NCBI GenBank assembly: GCA_964030475.1
Contig: CAXIPT010000001.1
Location: 22,722,776 to 22,786,775 of the forward strand
Length of the DNA: 64,000 nt
Origin: Tethya wilhelma
Taxonomy: Eukaryota > Porifera > Demospongiae > Tethyida > Tethyidae
Reading direction: 5' to 3'
The position numbers and the translations under genes are program-made. Below are positions 34,497 through 46,400 of this stretch, piece after piece. How positions within the stretch are numbered: the first letter of the stretch is position 1; every line of letters begins with the position of its first letter. Under the pieces are notes generated by a model that saw nothing but the letters and a program-made list of their open reading frames with translations, was not told the origin of the DNA and made no database searches.

Positions 34497-35222
34497 CCGT
34501 GTGTCCGTCCGTCCGTCTGTCCGTCCGTGTGTTACGGAGGGTCACCGGAAGTGATGTGACCTCGAACTAAAAGCTGCTTTTTTTCTGGACTGTGGAGAAT
34601 ACAAGCTAGGAAAAGAGTGTCTAGAAAGCTGACTTAGACAGTGCTAGCCTAGGATAAAACAACAAGCAATATAAGTATGGCTAGCTGTTTTTGAGATCGC
34701 TGACAAGGCTTACCAGTAGCATCTGTATCCAACAAAGAAGCGGGCTACGGGAGCCAATCTTCAAAAATGAAGCGTAACGAGGTGAGAACACTCACTACTA
34801 GAAGTCTGCTTCTCTGTCGTTTTACACGAAACACAGCTACCCAGATAACAAGTTTCTTTGCTAGCTGATTGCAAAAATGGCGGAAGTCGGAAAAGGGTCA
34901 TCTGTGACGTCACGTAGTGAGTTAAATTGCTGACATGACATGAACTGGCCAAAGCAAACAGTACTACAAAAGCAGTGCATATACACATGCAGCATTGCTT
35001 CCCTTTCCTATGGCTTATGCTTGCCAGTATTTGTGTTCATATTAAAAACTTTGTACATTGTTTCTACATAAACTAGTGATTGTTGTGTGTTGCTTCAACT
35101 GCAAAGGTTGTCCTAAGCCAACTGATTGCAGGATATTATAGCATAACAATTAATGCTCATCAATTTTATCTATATAACTCTGTAAACATATATAAACAAG
35201 GAGTGGGCGAGCGAAGCGAGCC
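34497..35222. repeat. 0.7-kb repeat, inverted partner at 12222-12939
   Basis: It begins with a (gtcc)n-like tract and gtgttacggagggtcaccgg, contains tgacgtcacgtagtgag, and ends acaaggagtgggcgagcgaa. The reverse complement matches 12222-12939. Confidence 0.75.
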
Positions 35223-35830
35223 TCACTCCTATACTATGCTTTAAATTTTTACAGACGAGTGGTCTGTTTTGAGTATTATACACAAACATAGACATCTACA
35301 AAATTAACATTTTCCTAAGGAAAGGTTTACAACATAATAAGGTTAGATTGCTTAAGTGTAAGTAGTACTAAATGAAGTTCAATGAAACCACCAACTGTCA
35401 GCAGCACTCTAGCAGAATGCAGATAATATTATATCTATGTTTAATCTTTCAACATTTCAAGTGGGGCTCAATATTACAGCTAGGACATAATAATATTAAT
35501 TTATTATTGTAATGTAATTTGTCAAACAGTAAAATTAGGCAAAAAGTAAACATAATTAAGTATTCAGAGGGAACATAATTATGGTAACAGCAACCACTTC
35601 AAAACTTTGGGTTCTTCAAACCAATATAATGTAACAGTTGATATATTTAAAAAAAGAATACAAAATTTCTTCTAAACCATCAAAAAAAGGTCATCCACCA
35701 AAATGGAACAAAAATACAAGAATATAGACTATTGCAGTCTTTATGTAATCATCTTATGATAGATTAATGTATACTATCACGGAATAAACTATGAGTGTTG
35801 ATTTGATGTTCCAAACAGTTTTATTGTATC
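35223..35830. other. no gene recognised
   Basis: AT-rich 3' flank of the membrane-protein copy. Confidence 0.4.
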
Positions 35831-37590
35831 CTATTGTCCTGGTGGTATTAGGGGAGGATATTCATCACTGTGTCCAAACCGGTATGGCAGTGTCTCCACT
35901 GGTTCTAATTCTGAACAAGAGGCTTTAAGTTTGCTCTTGAGAGTAAGAAACATTGACTTGAACCAATTCTGAACACGTTTTGGAACAATAAGGTAAACAA
36001 AAGTCCTAGTCCATAAACAATTAGTATACAGAGACCAATGGTATAACAACAGCATAACGAATGAAGGGTATGCTCCTCGAGGCAACAACTTCTAGATAAG
36101 GAAAATAGGCTAGGCCCATAAACACCACAATCAATGTTGTAAAGAACAACACATCTACAAATGTGTGCAAGGCTGACTTATATGGCCTCACAGTAGCAAC
36201 CAAAACAGCAACTGCAGCAAATGTTATTCCAGACAAAAGAAAGTATACTGGTCCAGTAGTAATAGCAATATAAAACTGATTGAAAACTCTCAGACACAAG
36301 TAGAGAGCAGCAAAGTAGCGGCAGTCTCGAGGCTGGAGCTTGTAGCAACCATAGAATGAGTCCATAAAAATGTGGAGTGTGAGACATCCAACATCAAAAT
36401 AGTTCAAAACCTTGTGAAAACACCGACAAGGATAGAGACAGAGAAGAACCAGAGGGACCAGGTTGAACACAAACACCATCAACAAGGCTAGCACAGCATA
36501 AGGAATGTAATCCTTTCCAAAGTACTCATATGTTCCATCATAGTAGAGGTACTTCTAAGAAATGGCATCTCCATTCATGTCATAGAGACTGTTTGGAGTG
36601 AGAACCAGGAATGATACATTCAGGATCTTTACATAGGAGAGCAAAATGAATGTGGCAAATGCTCCAACTAGTGATCTGTTGATATCCCATTCATTTCGAA
36701 TCAGAGCAAAACACTTGTAGAAAGGACTCCAAACACGAACAACTAGACTGGAACGATTGTGCAGCTTAACCAAGATGTAAGTGACAATCACAAGAATCAA
36801 AGGATAGACAGCAATCAGATAATCTAGCATTAGAGTCTGGAGTAGAGTCAGTTTAGGATGTAAGCAAAATGGGTCATATACACCACGAAGAATGTCCAGA
36901 TTCCACAAATTTAGTATAGCAAAGTAGTACTGATAATTGTTGTCAATTCTGGTATTTAGTCTAACAAACAGTGGTGTAGTCACAAGTTGACACAATACAA
37001 TATACCCATTCAGTGCTCCTGATGTAGCTGATATTCTAAACAGTATGACTATGATGTAAAAGACAGTGAGAGGAAGAAATGCCACAGCAATGTACTTCAA
37101 CCAGTTGTACTTGTAGTCTTTACATTCAACACAAGCCAAACTATAAGAGTAGACAGGATGGAAATATCCATTCAAACATTGACTGCACATTAGACCTGTG
37201 TTGTAATGGTAACTCAGACGCTTATGACCAAAATATTTTGCTGTAAACTGGCACAAAGCAGTCTCATTTCTGTGAATAAGTCTGGGCATTTTCAAATAGT
37301 TATGATGAAACCTTTCATGGCCAAAATAATTATACAGACAGTGACCTACTACTGTCCTATTGGACAAGTAGCTCATACAGTGGTAGAGTACAACATACAC
37401 ATCAAGTGTTTCCTGATCACAGTAAACTGAATAATTAACACTATTTCCACACTCACAATGACTGAAGGTATTGTTGACTTTTACTGGTGAAGTCCAATGG
37501 GACAAGATCCATTGATATCAGACTTCGAAGTGAATACAAACTGTATCACTAGAATTAACATGAAGGCAAAATATGTAGTTTCTTCATCTT
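35831..37590 (-). pseudogene. near full-length Cys-rich multi-pass membrane protein, broken
   Basis: The most complete copy in the window, about 580 codons. The extracellular part has HCECGNSVNYSVYCDQE, GLMCSQCLNGYFHPVYSYS and CVECKDYKYNWLKY. Then come several transmembrane segments (AVAFLPLTVFYIIVILF, PYAVLALLMVFVFNLVPL, GPVYFLLSGITFAAVAVLV, LIVVFMGLAYF). The cytoplasmic tail ends SDEYPPLIPPGQ at 35831. Breaks seen: loss of the signal-peptide frame near 37570; a one-base deletion near 37496 (ccattgg where the 29.4 kb copy has ccatttgg); TAG at 36555-36557 before KYLYYDG; and a shift near 36040. The gene looks non-functional unless some of these are assembly errors. The family resembles receptor-like proteins expanded in sponges; its role is unknown. 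Confidence 0.75.
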
Positions 37591-37693
37591 GATTCTGTAG
37601 GTCATACACACTAGTTACAAAGGTTGATCCACTGTAGAAACTTGGCAAAGTAGTGAACTACAATACCAATGTCGTGACATTCACCAGCATTCA

Positions 37694-37757
37694 CTTTCAC
37701 TACCGTGAGTGCATAGTGAAGATTCACTACAACGTTCACGGTAGTGAAAGTCACTGC
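37694..37757. repeat. imperfect hairpin
   Basis: tttcactaccgtgagtg and cgttcacggtagtgaaagt are near-perfect inverted repeats about 25 bp apart, upstream of the membrane-protein copy. Confidence 0.6.
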
Positions 37758-38830
37758 CTTGTGTACTAGGAGCCAACTAAATGATAATTAATTTCCCTTG
37801 TACGGAAGGAAACGCTATGTGCATGTATGTTTAACCTGTATACACAGTTGGTTGATACATGAACAAGTAAAGTATCCAGAGGATAGTGATACATGTTTTA
37901 AGTTTGAATACAATTAAGTACATGATCAAAGTCTCACATAGTAAGATTGTGTCTTCAGAGGAGAATTATATATTCCTCCATGTATACCCAGAACAAACAG
38001 ATAAATTTTTAGCCAATCATCAAGTATAACTATTGGAGTCACACATACAATACTGCATATTGTCTAAAAATTCGCTGAAAATTAAACACTTAAATTCAAG
38101 CTTTGCTATATTTCTAGAGAGCATTTTGCCTGCATGCACTACATACGTGTGCTAAATTCCATAGAGTATAATAATAATATATGGGTGATGATCTTTGTAA
38201 TATCAGAGGTGATAAAGGGTTCTGAATCTTTAGATGATAATTATCCCATGGTAATATGAGTTTCTGTGCACATTAGTGACACTAACCAGTGAGTAACCAC
38301 GTGGTCGGCAGTGGGTGTGGCAGTGGGTCCTGCACATGCACTCCACACAGTGACATAATCTATAATTACACATAAAGAGCCTCTTGCTGTTGGCTACCAG
38401 TGTTATGCTAAACTAGAAATTACCAAGGAATATAAAATTTCACTCATAAAAGATCAGAACCATGGGATGAGACCCGGGCTGCTTAATCTTTGAAAATCAC
38501 ATCTCAAATATAGGATTCACAGTTCAAAATAAAGATAAGGCAATGACATAGCAGCAAGGTTAACCTTGACCTTGTGGAACATTCTCTGACTAGCACTTAT
38601 AGTATACACATGACATACCTTAGTTATTTTGACCATGTCATATCCTTGTAGGAGAATTGGCCAAGACTATACCGCTGAAATTAAAAAGCAAATCATGCAT
38701 TAAAGCAGAACAATAACAAGATGTACAATACTAAGGATTGTAGCGTACCAACTGGGTCACAATTTATAACATACAACTATAGTACAATGCTGCAGTATGT
38801 GTACATGTATAACAAAATTCATCTATGTAC
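37758..38830. other. no gene recognised
   Basis: A minus-strand segment 38676-38620 lies between ttttaatttcag and a gtatgt donor and reads RYSLGQFSYKDMTWSK then a stop. It may be an untranslated or alternative 3' exon of the neighbouring KH gene. Otherwise nothing. Confidence 0.3.
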
Positions 38831-38970
38831 CTAAATAGGTGTTGGTTCAACAAACTTTGCTTTTCTGATTTCTCCCAAGATGTCAGCTAGAACAATATAG
38901 AAGACACAAAAAATCACCTAAGGACATAAAACTCTTTTATGTGTAATGTTTGTCTTACAATATGCCTCCA

Positions 38971-38986
38971 ACACACACACACACAC

Positions 38987-39039
<53 letters not shown>

Positions 39040-39066
39040 AACACACACACACACACACACACACAC
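38971..39066. repeat. CA microsatellite in a KH-gene intron
   Basis: (ac)n with two gc interruptions. It directly abuts the donor of the exon at 39067, so the intron begins gtgtgtgt on the minus strand. Confidence 0.95.
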
Positions 39067-39328
39067 CTATCATCCCCCTGGCCCTCTCCATGGCCTCCTC
39101 ACGGCCACTGATCTTGACCATAAATTTCAATGGGGCCCTGTAAGCCACGCCCACTGGTTGGCACCATACAAAATGTATAGTCAACTTTCTAAACATTACC
39201 TGTCAAGGAGGGATCATTTTCGGGGCTATTTCAACAAAATAAAGCTTCTCTAGGGTGATTTCTTTCATTTTAGCATTCAAATGCTGGAAAACGAAGCTAT
39301 TTTGCAACAATTTTGACACTCAATTTTT

Positions 39329-39955
39329 AACCCTTGGTGCGCATGCGCAGCAGGGGTTATGGTAGTCATGTTGTCTGTGTGTGTGTGTGTGTGTGTGTGT
39401 TCCAACTATATCTCAAGAACGGCAGCTCGTCTTCAAAAGCAGTATACCAAGGTAAAATAATCGAGATTATCTAAAAAAATTACACAAAGAATTCAACAAA
39501 AGCCTGTAGTTCCTGAGATATGAAGCTTTTCAGCCTCTTTGAGCGCTAAGCTTCGAGGCCACACCCATAATTTTGGGGGACAAGCCTGAGCGAGCTTCAT
39601 AGCATAGACAGTAGAAGCTTAGCTACTGATATGAAATGGCCTGAGGTCCTTTTACAAAGCAACAAAAGCCTATAGTTTCTGAAATCTGAGGCTTTTCAGC
39701 CTATCTGAGCTAAGCTTCGAGGCCACACCCATTCATCCTGTTAAAATTTTGGGGCAAGCATGAGGGGCGAGCCTGAGCGAGTCCCATAGCATAGCTGCAT
39801 AGCTTATTGATACACACTCATCCAACTACATTATACAGAAATAACAATATAATATTAGAAGCTGCTCTAATATATCAAATACCATCAAAATACTTATAAG
39901 ATTCAGCCTGTATGATTATATGTACCCCGCACCAAGGGTTATGCACCTTGGTGCC
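39329..39955. mobile_element. hairpin-ended MITE, copy 1
   Basis: The left end aacccttggtgcgcatgcgc (then agcaggggtt) is itself a palindrome. The right end caccaagggttatgcacc, then ttggtgcc, carries a second palindrome. A GT tract lies at 39376-39400, and 'tttctgaaatctgaggcttt'-type and 'gcgagcctgagcgagt' words lie inside. Copies 2-4 are at 41785, 43146 and 45461. It sits in an intron of the KH gene. Confidence 0.75.
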
Positions 39956-41341
39956 TTCATTTCTATGGCAAATGCAGAGAGCGCGCTTTTGCCAACCAGT
40001 GGGTGTCTGTAAATAGCTAAATATTCACACCAAAATCATCTATATACAAACAATTGTCTATTTAATAGAACAACTTTCAAATGACCTTCATCTCTCACCA
40101 ACAATCCTCCCAATGAAGCTACAGTCGATGGTCATGTGAACATCAGGTGATGACTGATTTGACGAGGGTGAGGGATCACGATGGGCCCCACGTGATCCCC
40201 TGCCTGGGGCAGATGAAGAGTCCCTGCCTCTATCTCAATCAGACCGGGATGAACCCCACCTTATAGATGAGGACCCTCCATCGTGGTCCTATTAAGAGCC
40301 TCCTCCTATACAGACAGATAATAACATACACCTATATAATACACAGTGACAACATTGAGCACTTTGTAGCTAAAAAATAAACTCAAGTCTTTTATTTTTT
40401 CACATAATACTTTCCACCCGAAGGTGGATTACTATATGTATTATACACTTAAGTGCCTATTGAACTACAAAGAGGGTGTTCACATGACACTCCTCTAATT
40501 AGAGATCACCTAGATAGGATTTAAACACAATGCCATAACTCATTATGACTGCACCTGGTGACCTCTCCTGACCATTGCCCCACTGGCTACTTCTAGCTCT
40601 CCCACGAGGCTTCTGGACTGGTGGACCTTGATAGCCTGAGGGGAAATGAGAACACAGCTAGGGATAAAAACCCTACCAATTACATTACCGATTATTTTCA
40701 ACAATAATAAGTGATAAACCACCAGTGTGGATGATTTTTTGATGACAGTTTCATTTACAGTATCACAGTAAGTCATCTCAAACCATTACTGGATAATCTT
40801 GTCTTAATTCTCTTTAGGAGCAAATAACTAATGTGAGGCATATGGCAGTATCAACTCACTCTGGATTCAACACAATTTAATCCCCCTGCTCTTCAGTAAT
40901 TCTTGGACCTCCAGTTGTATAGAATATCCAATAGTCTTACTTGTGAACAGGCTATATTGACTTGCAATTAGATTCTTCAGCTCACTGCATTTCTTTGTCT
41001 TTTGTTGACATTTCTTCTAAGATAAGCTGAACTACTCTAGAAGTAGAAGTAGTATCCTAGCACAGCTAGCTATCTATCTCCTAAATATGCATCCACTAGC
41101 TAGTTGCTTTTCCCTCCAAAAAATTTCACTAACATGATTGGTTGCTTTACCCTCCAAAAATGGAGGGAAATATGATGCTGTAGTCCAATTGGTTCATTTT
41201 GACCAGTGATGTCACAGACATGACTGTGACATGATGTTTTCCCTCCAATTATAATTGAGGGGGAAAAAATAATACTAATTAGTGCCTATAGATTAGCTTG
41301 AGTATAACTGTGGCATCAAGAAAGAGAGGAGCAGTGCACAG

Positions 41342-41450
41342 ATGGCAAAGAGTAAAGTTACAGTGCAAAGGTCTACACATCTGAAGGAGACACTACAGAA
41401 AAAGTACCAAGATTCAGTCATCTCCCAAAGCACCTGGTCCAGCAAAAAAG
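41342..41450 (+). CDS. possible first exon of an unrecognised gene
   Basis: ATG 41342 opens MAKSKVTVQRSTHLKETLQK and WSSKK, reaching a donor at 41450 (aaaaag|gtactg). The composition is coding-like. The following sequence is a MITE (41471), and no second exon was found. Unknown function. Confidence 0.25.
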
Positions 41451-41470
41451 GTACTGTACCATATACCGTA

Positions 41471-41666
41471 TAGCGGGAAATTTTCGTTGGTGCAAAATTT
41501 CGTATAAACGCGCCAAAAGAAATTTTCGTAGTTTTAAATTTCGTATACGCGGCGCGCGCTCGTATAAAGTAAATGCGGAAGTTAAATTTTCGCAGTTTTA
41601 ATTTTCGTATATTCGAACCGCATACGAAATATACGAAAATTTCCACCATACGAAAATTTCCCGCTA
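41471..41666. mobile_element. MITE with TAGCGGGAAATTTTCG inverted ends and TA duplication
   Basis: tagcgggaaattttcg at 41471 is matched by cgaaaatttcccgcta ending 41666. TA flanks both sides. The interior repeats the word aattttcgta in both orientations. The TA target fits Tc1/mariner-type mobilisation. Confidence 0.85.
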
Positions 41667-41784
41667 TAGCTCCAAATTTTTGTGGCACAATACTGGACAG
41701 TATATCATAAAATTTTTCAATGAAAATTTGAACAGCATTATGTTGGCAATATAATTTATTTTGAAATCGTGATTCACTCTAGTT

Positions 41785-41828
41785 AACCCTCGTGTGAAAC
41801 ACGCCGAAAGGGTTATAGTAGTCATTTT

Positions 41829-41873
<45 letters not shown>

Positions 41874-42535
41874 TGTTCACTCTTAATCTGAAGAACAGCA
41901 AGTCTACTCTGAAAATTAAGGACATAAGCATGGAATACTGATGTTCATCTAAAAAAATATGTGTATCAGAAGCTAAAAGCTTATAGTTTTTGAGCTATGC
42001 CAGGATTTTCAGTCCGAGCCATCGCTCGGGCGGCCATTTTGGCTACGTGGCCCCACCCACTAGCATGCTAGCAATACGTGTATATATATGTATAGCGAGC
42101 TAACGAGAGTTGGGCGCTAGCTGCACCTTGCTAAAGCACTGAAAGTCTAAGATAGCGACACTGTCTCTAGTATAAATGCTTAGAGGTAACAGAGTATTTC
42201 TAGTCCAAGCGCTTAATTGTGTTTTGCTAACTCTGCAGCAAGCTATATTATATTTAGCTTGTGATAATATTATGATCGCGACGTTGCCTAAGTAGCCACG
42301 CCCATGCAACTGTACAGTCTGCATTACCAGCCTGGATGTTATACAGCTGCAGTAAAGTATAGAAAGTGTGGTTTACATGACATTGCGATGCTGATGGTAT
42401 ACGCATAATCATGCATGCATGCCTCGATAGCCTTCTCAGAGTCATTGCCTAATATTTTATTATATTGATGCAATAAATATAGTATTGTATAGACAGTGTT
42501 ATACGCCGAGGGTTGTGCACCATGCATATGGTGCC
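41785..42535. mobile_element. hairpin-ended MITE, copy 2
   Basis: The left end aaccctcgtgtgaaacacgc (then cgaaagggtt) and the right end gagggttgtgcaccatgcat (then atggtgcc) keep the paired-palindrome layout of copy 1. A GT microsatellite lies at about 41835-41871. Confidence 0.7.
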
Positions 42536-43145
42536 TTTCATATTAGTTTTAAACAGCTAAAACAGGCTCTTAGCTAACATTTTATTGAAAATTTGGAACT
42601 AGGTATGTGGTATCTGAAGCTGAATTGATGTACTGTATACCAGTTCTGAAAAAAATCGGTGCTAACTATCTAGCTAGCTGGCCTCATTTTGCAGTGACCC
42701 CTTTGTACACTGTACAACACACAATGCCATGCATGCAAAAAGCCACTTCCTCACTAATAAGAATCATGAAATATATATGCTCAGTCAACAATTTATGATA
42801 AATCAGCATTAACATTACTGCAGTCTCCCTACAGTATAGCCGGAAATATTGATGGCTGGCTATTATGTCTAAGGCTTCCTGATTCACCCCTTTGTTCAAA
42901 GGAAAAACATGCTATTTCAGCTTTGTTCGAAGTATATTGGATAATTTACTGTGACTCATACAACTTTAGTGCTTTTTCCCTTTCTTTTCTCCAAACGATA
43001 CACATTCATGATTTAAATTGGATGAAAACTGGTAGCCAATGTCCACTAAACCTAACAACTAGATATGGCTGCATTTGGTGCCAAAGTGACTGGATTAGCA
43101 CTAGTTTTGTGCTGATCAGTAAAGTTTAAGTACTGAAAGAATGAA

Positions 43146-43379
43146 GGCACCCAAGGTGCACAACCCTTGGTGCGTATACATACTGAATCTTATAAGTATT
43201 TTGATGGTATTTGATATTATAGCAGTCTATTATGTACTCTAATATTATATTGTTATTTCTGTATAATGTATATAGTTGGATGAGTGTGTATCAATAAGCA
43301 GGTCTGCAGCTACCGGTATGCTATGGGACTCGCTCAGGCTCGCCCCTCATGCTTGCCCCAAAATTTTAACAGGATGAAT
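43146..43379. mobile_element. hairpin-ended MITE, copy 3, inverted and cut by a gap
   Basis: ggcacccaaggtgcacaacc then cttggtgcg is the right end in inverse orientation. The following sequence is the reverse complement of 39731-39930. It stops at the N at 43380. Confidence 0.75.
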
Positions 43380-43380
43380 N

Positions 43381-43445
43381 TGAATAAGAGGCTTTAAGTT
43401 TGTCCTTGAGAGCAAGAAACATTGATTTGAACCAATATTTTAGAC
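43381..43445 (-). pseudogene. C-terminal scrap of the membrane-protein family
   Basis: Immediately after the N, the minus strand reads YWFKSMFLALKDKLKASYS, matching the tail of the copy at 35831. Nothing else of the gene is present, so the contig edge lies inside it. Confidence 0.7.
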
Positions 43446-43489
43446 ATGTTTTTCTCAACCTCACAACAAAAAAGAAGAGTTGCATATTG

Positions 43490-46400
43490 CCATCATCTGC
43501 TTCTTTGAGAAAGAAAAGCTCACATGAATTCCGTCTGAAGTTTCTCAAGGTGTTGCCGCGAACACTGTGAAAACGCTCACTGATGTACTGTGGTACATTG
43601 ATGGTCAGCACAGCAAGCTTTATGAGAGGTCCTGTGGAGTTCCAGTCATATTGAGCCAGTTCACGGATTACCTGAACGATCAAAGCACAGGAAGCGAGTG
43701 AACACATCCCTCTCTTGTGATGTCCTTGCTTCTCACTCTCAACGGTTATTCTCAAATCTACAGTCAGGCTTCTGGGACCGATCAGTGTGGAGGTCATTCA
43801 AGCTGGAAGTTGAAGTTTTAGCTAGAGGTCTCCAGAAATATTGTGATATTCTGAATTGAAAGAAGCAGAAGATGCTGGAGCTTCACCACATTGAAGAATA
43901 AGTTCGTTCTTTAGCAATTAAATGACTGTGCAATTTATTGCTGCACGGCACACACCTTCTTCAAATTTACAAGATCTCTGTGCTCAAGTTGAAAGTGCTG
44001 AAATTGACAAAGTTATATCGCTTATGGATGCAGGTGTTCTTCCTCAAAATTGAGGTACGATTTCGTTGAAGAACTGAAACAAGGACTCACAATGCCCTAT
44101 TCACCAGGTAGCAACCTTGGTAACCTTCACTGGGTGTGGCACACTTCAGCCACTGATATTACCTCAGCATTGCAAACGTGCCAACCACTAATTGAGGAGA
44201 TAAAAACGCAAATCCCCCTGTTTCACACAAGAGCAATGAGGCAGGCAGCTTTTGAGAAATATGGTTTGATTTCAAGAAATCAGTTCTCAGACACATGTAC
44301 AAAGATTTAGTTGGAGATGCGTCTGCTGCTGATACTACTCCTCAAGCCGAAATTGATGAATGGGTGAGGGTATTCTTTGAGCTAGAAGATCCTATGATCT
44401 CCGTGAGACGTATGCAGGAAGAGGGTGCAAATTTGACGTTTTCTGGAGTAAGGCAAAGGAATTCTTGTGGGGACAGCTGTGGATGATCGCAGACATTCAC
44501 AAGTTGTTCATCTGGCAAAAGCAGTGTCTGTCAGGGACTTGAGAGAGCAAGGTGCCCAGAGGATACACCCATTCCATCAGAGTCCTATATTCAGCTACAG
44601 TTTCTTCCAGCAAGAAAGGTACCAGAACAGCAGAGAGGCTGAAGGTCAAGCGTATGGTTCAACAAAGACAATGGAGGAAGAAACATGTCAACTCGCACTA
44701 TGCTGCTTGTATATTTCGATATCAAAGGGAGTATGCTGTCAAGCTGCGAAATAGTGCTATGTTCACCTGTGTAGACGACAAACACCGAGTTAAAATTGGC
44801 GAACCTTCTTGTCCAGTAGCGGCAGCTGAGCGAGGACGTCAGGTGTGCTGGTCAATAGTGCTACCTCCTTTCAACCACGACTTTACACGCTTTAGCATGA
44901 TTCCATCTGTTACACTTTCAGTCGACATCCCAGAGGATGTATCTGGATCATGGTATGACGGAGATGTGCATGTTACGTACAAGGACAGTGCCTTTGAGCC
45001 CTCTTCTCCCATACGACATCCTGCAGAGCTAGCAGCACTCTTGTCAGACAAAGCTACAACCAATCCTGTGTTATTTGTGTATTCAGACAGTGGTCCGGAC
45101 CACCGAGTAACGTACATGAGTGTTAAGCTTTCTCTGATAGCTCTCTTCATTGATCTTGACTTAGCACTGCTCGCACAGCACCCTACCACTCAGCCAAGAG
45201 GATCATGTCCATACTTAACTTAGGCTTACAGTCAGTGGGTCTAGCACGTACAGCAATGGATGAGGAAACAGAGGCAGCAGTGCAAAATTGCAACAGTTTG
45301 GAAGAGTGGAAGCAGAGAGAGAAAACATCCGCACTGCACTACTAGACTCTGTAGCTCCAGTCAAAGTGCTCTTGTCTCAAATCACTCAACGTCTTCAACT
45401 CAAAGATTTGCAGTTGGAACTGCTGCTCCCTTGGAGTCACTATCTACACTGGGATTCATTAACCCTTGGCGCGCGCATGCGCAGCAAGGGTTACGGTAGT
45501 CGTTTTGTCTGTCTGTCTGTCTGTCTGTCTGTCAGTCTGTCTGACAGATTTTTTCAGCACTCTATGTATCTCAAGAATGGAAGGCCCAGTCTTCAAAAGT
45601 GGCATACCAAGGTAAAATATTCGATATTATCTAAAAAAAATTACACGTAGCATTCAACAAAACCTTGTAGTTCCTGATTTCTGAGCGTCTCTGAGCGCTA
45701 AGCTTCGAGGCCACACCTGCTAATCATGCCCATTTCTTAGTGTGCATTATTTAGAATTGATTGCCAGTTCTTACTTAGCAGAAGCATGCAGAAGGAGTTG
45801 AGGGGCAACTAACTTTCTTTGTAGCAAGCAATAACACTATACTCTTATTAATCATGCGGTTTTACATATTATAAGCTCATGTTTTGAATCTAAGGCATGA
45901 CAGAGCTGATGATAGACTGATGAACAGTCACCAGGCTGTTATGTCATAAATAATATAGCAGGGTGAACTTGCCAGCTAGTACAGTGCTAGTACTCTGACT
46001 ATATCTTTGCATAGATAATCAGATCATTGTAAATGACCAATATTCTCTGTGTAGCCAGTCAGTCTGCGGCCACCCCGGTCCGCCATGCAGGGCATCCACA
46101 GTTATAATATAACTATAGCTAGGTTTCGCTGCTGGGTCCACTGTTCATCGTACAGGTAGCTAAATTGTCATGGGTGACAATGTATTGTATTGGTAGGGCA
46201 CCAAGGGTTAAGCACCTTGGTGCCTTCATTGATTTCTGTAGATGAGGAATTCTGCCTGAACCATACTAACAAACTTTCACAGCGGCTTTTGACTCAAGGC
46301 TTGAAGAATTTCCTGAGCCACTGCTGTTGTGAGTGTCATTATTTCTTTGAAATCAAGAAATGTGGAGAAGTGGATTGTCCCACTTGCTCTCCAGTGAGGC

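Larger units (their letters stand above)
38831..41016 (-). pseudogene. KH-domain RNA-binding protein gene, 3' exons, damaged
   Basis: Exons read by eye on the minus strand, phases agreeing except at the gap noted: 41016-40941 (KKCQQKTKKCSELKNLIASQ, donor gtaaga); 40635-40555 (YQGPPVQKPRGRARSSQWGN); 40305-40099 (Gly/Arg/Ser-rich, GRGSRGAHRDPSPSSNQSS, then MTIDCSFIGRIVG, donor gtgaga); 39137-39067 (APLKFMVKISGREEAMERAR); 38886-38831 (ADILGEIRKAKFVEPTPI, stop). IGRIVG then VKISGREEAMERARGMI is the start and end of one KH domain, so this is probably an RG-rich RNA-binding protein. The piece holding the GXXG loop and middle helix was not found between 40099 and 39137, where a MITE sits. In-frame stops occur at 40289-40294 (TAA TAG, avoidable with a later acceptor) and 40235 (TGA in RSD*DRGRD, where CGA is likely ancestral). 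Probably a decaying gene, possibly assembly noise. The 5' part is not identified. Confidence 0.6.

Noticed and set aside
43366..43797. 143-codon minus-strand ORF
   Set aside because: Plus-strand frames in the same place read as the start of the decayed multi-copy protein (YIDGQHSKLYERS, FWDRSVWRSFKLE). Only the first 20 or so codons near 43381-43445 are meaningful on the minus strand.
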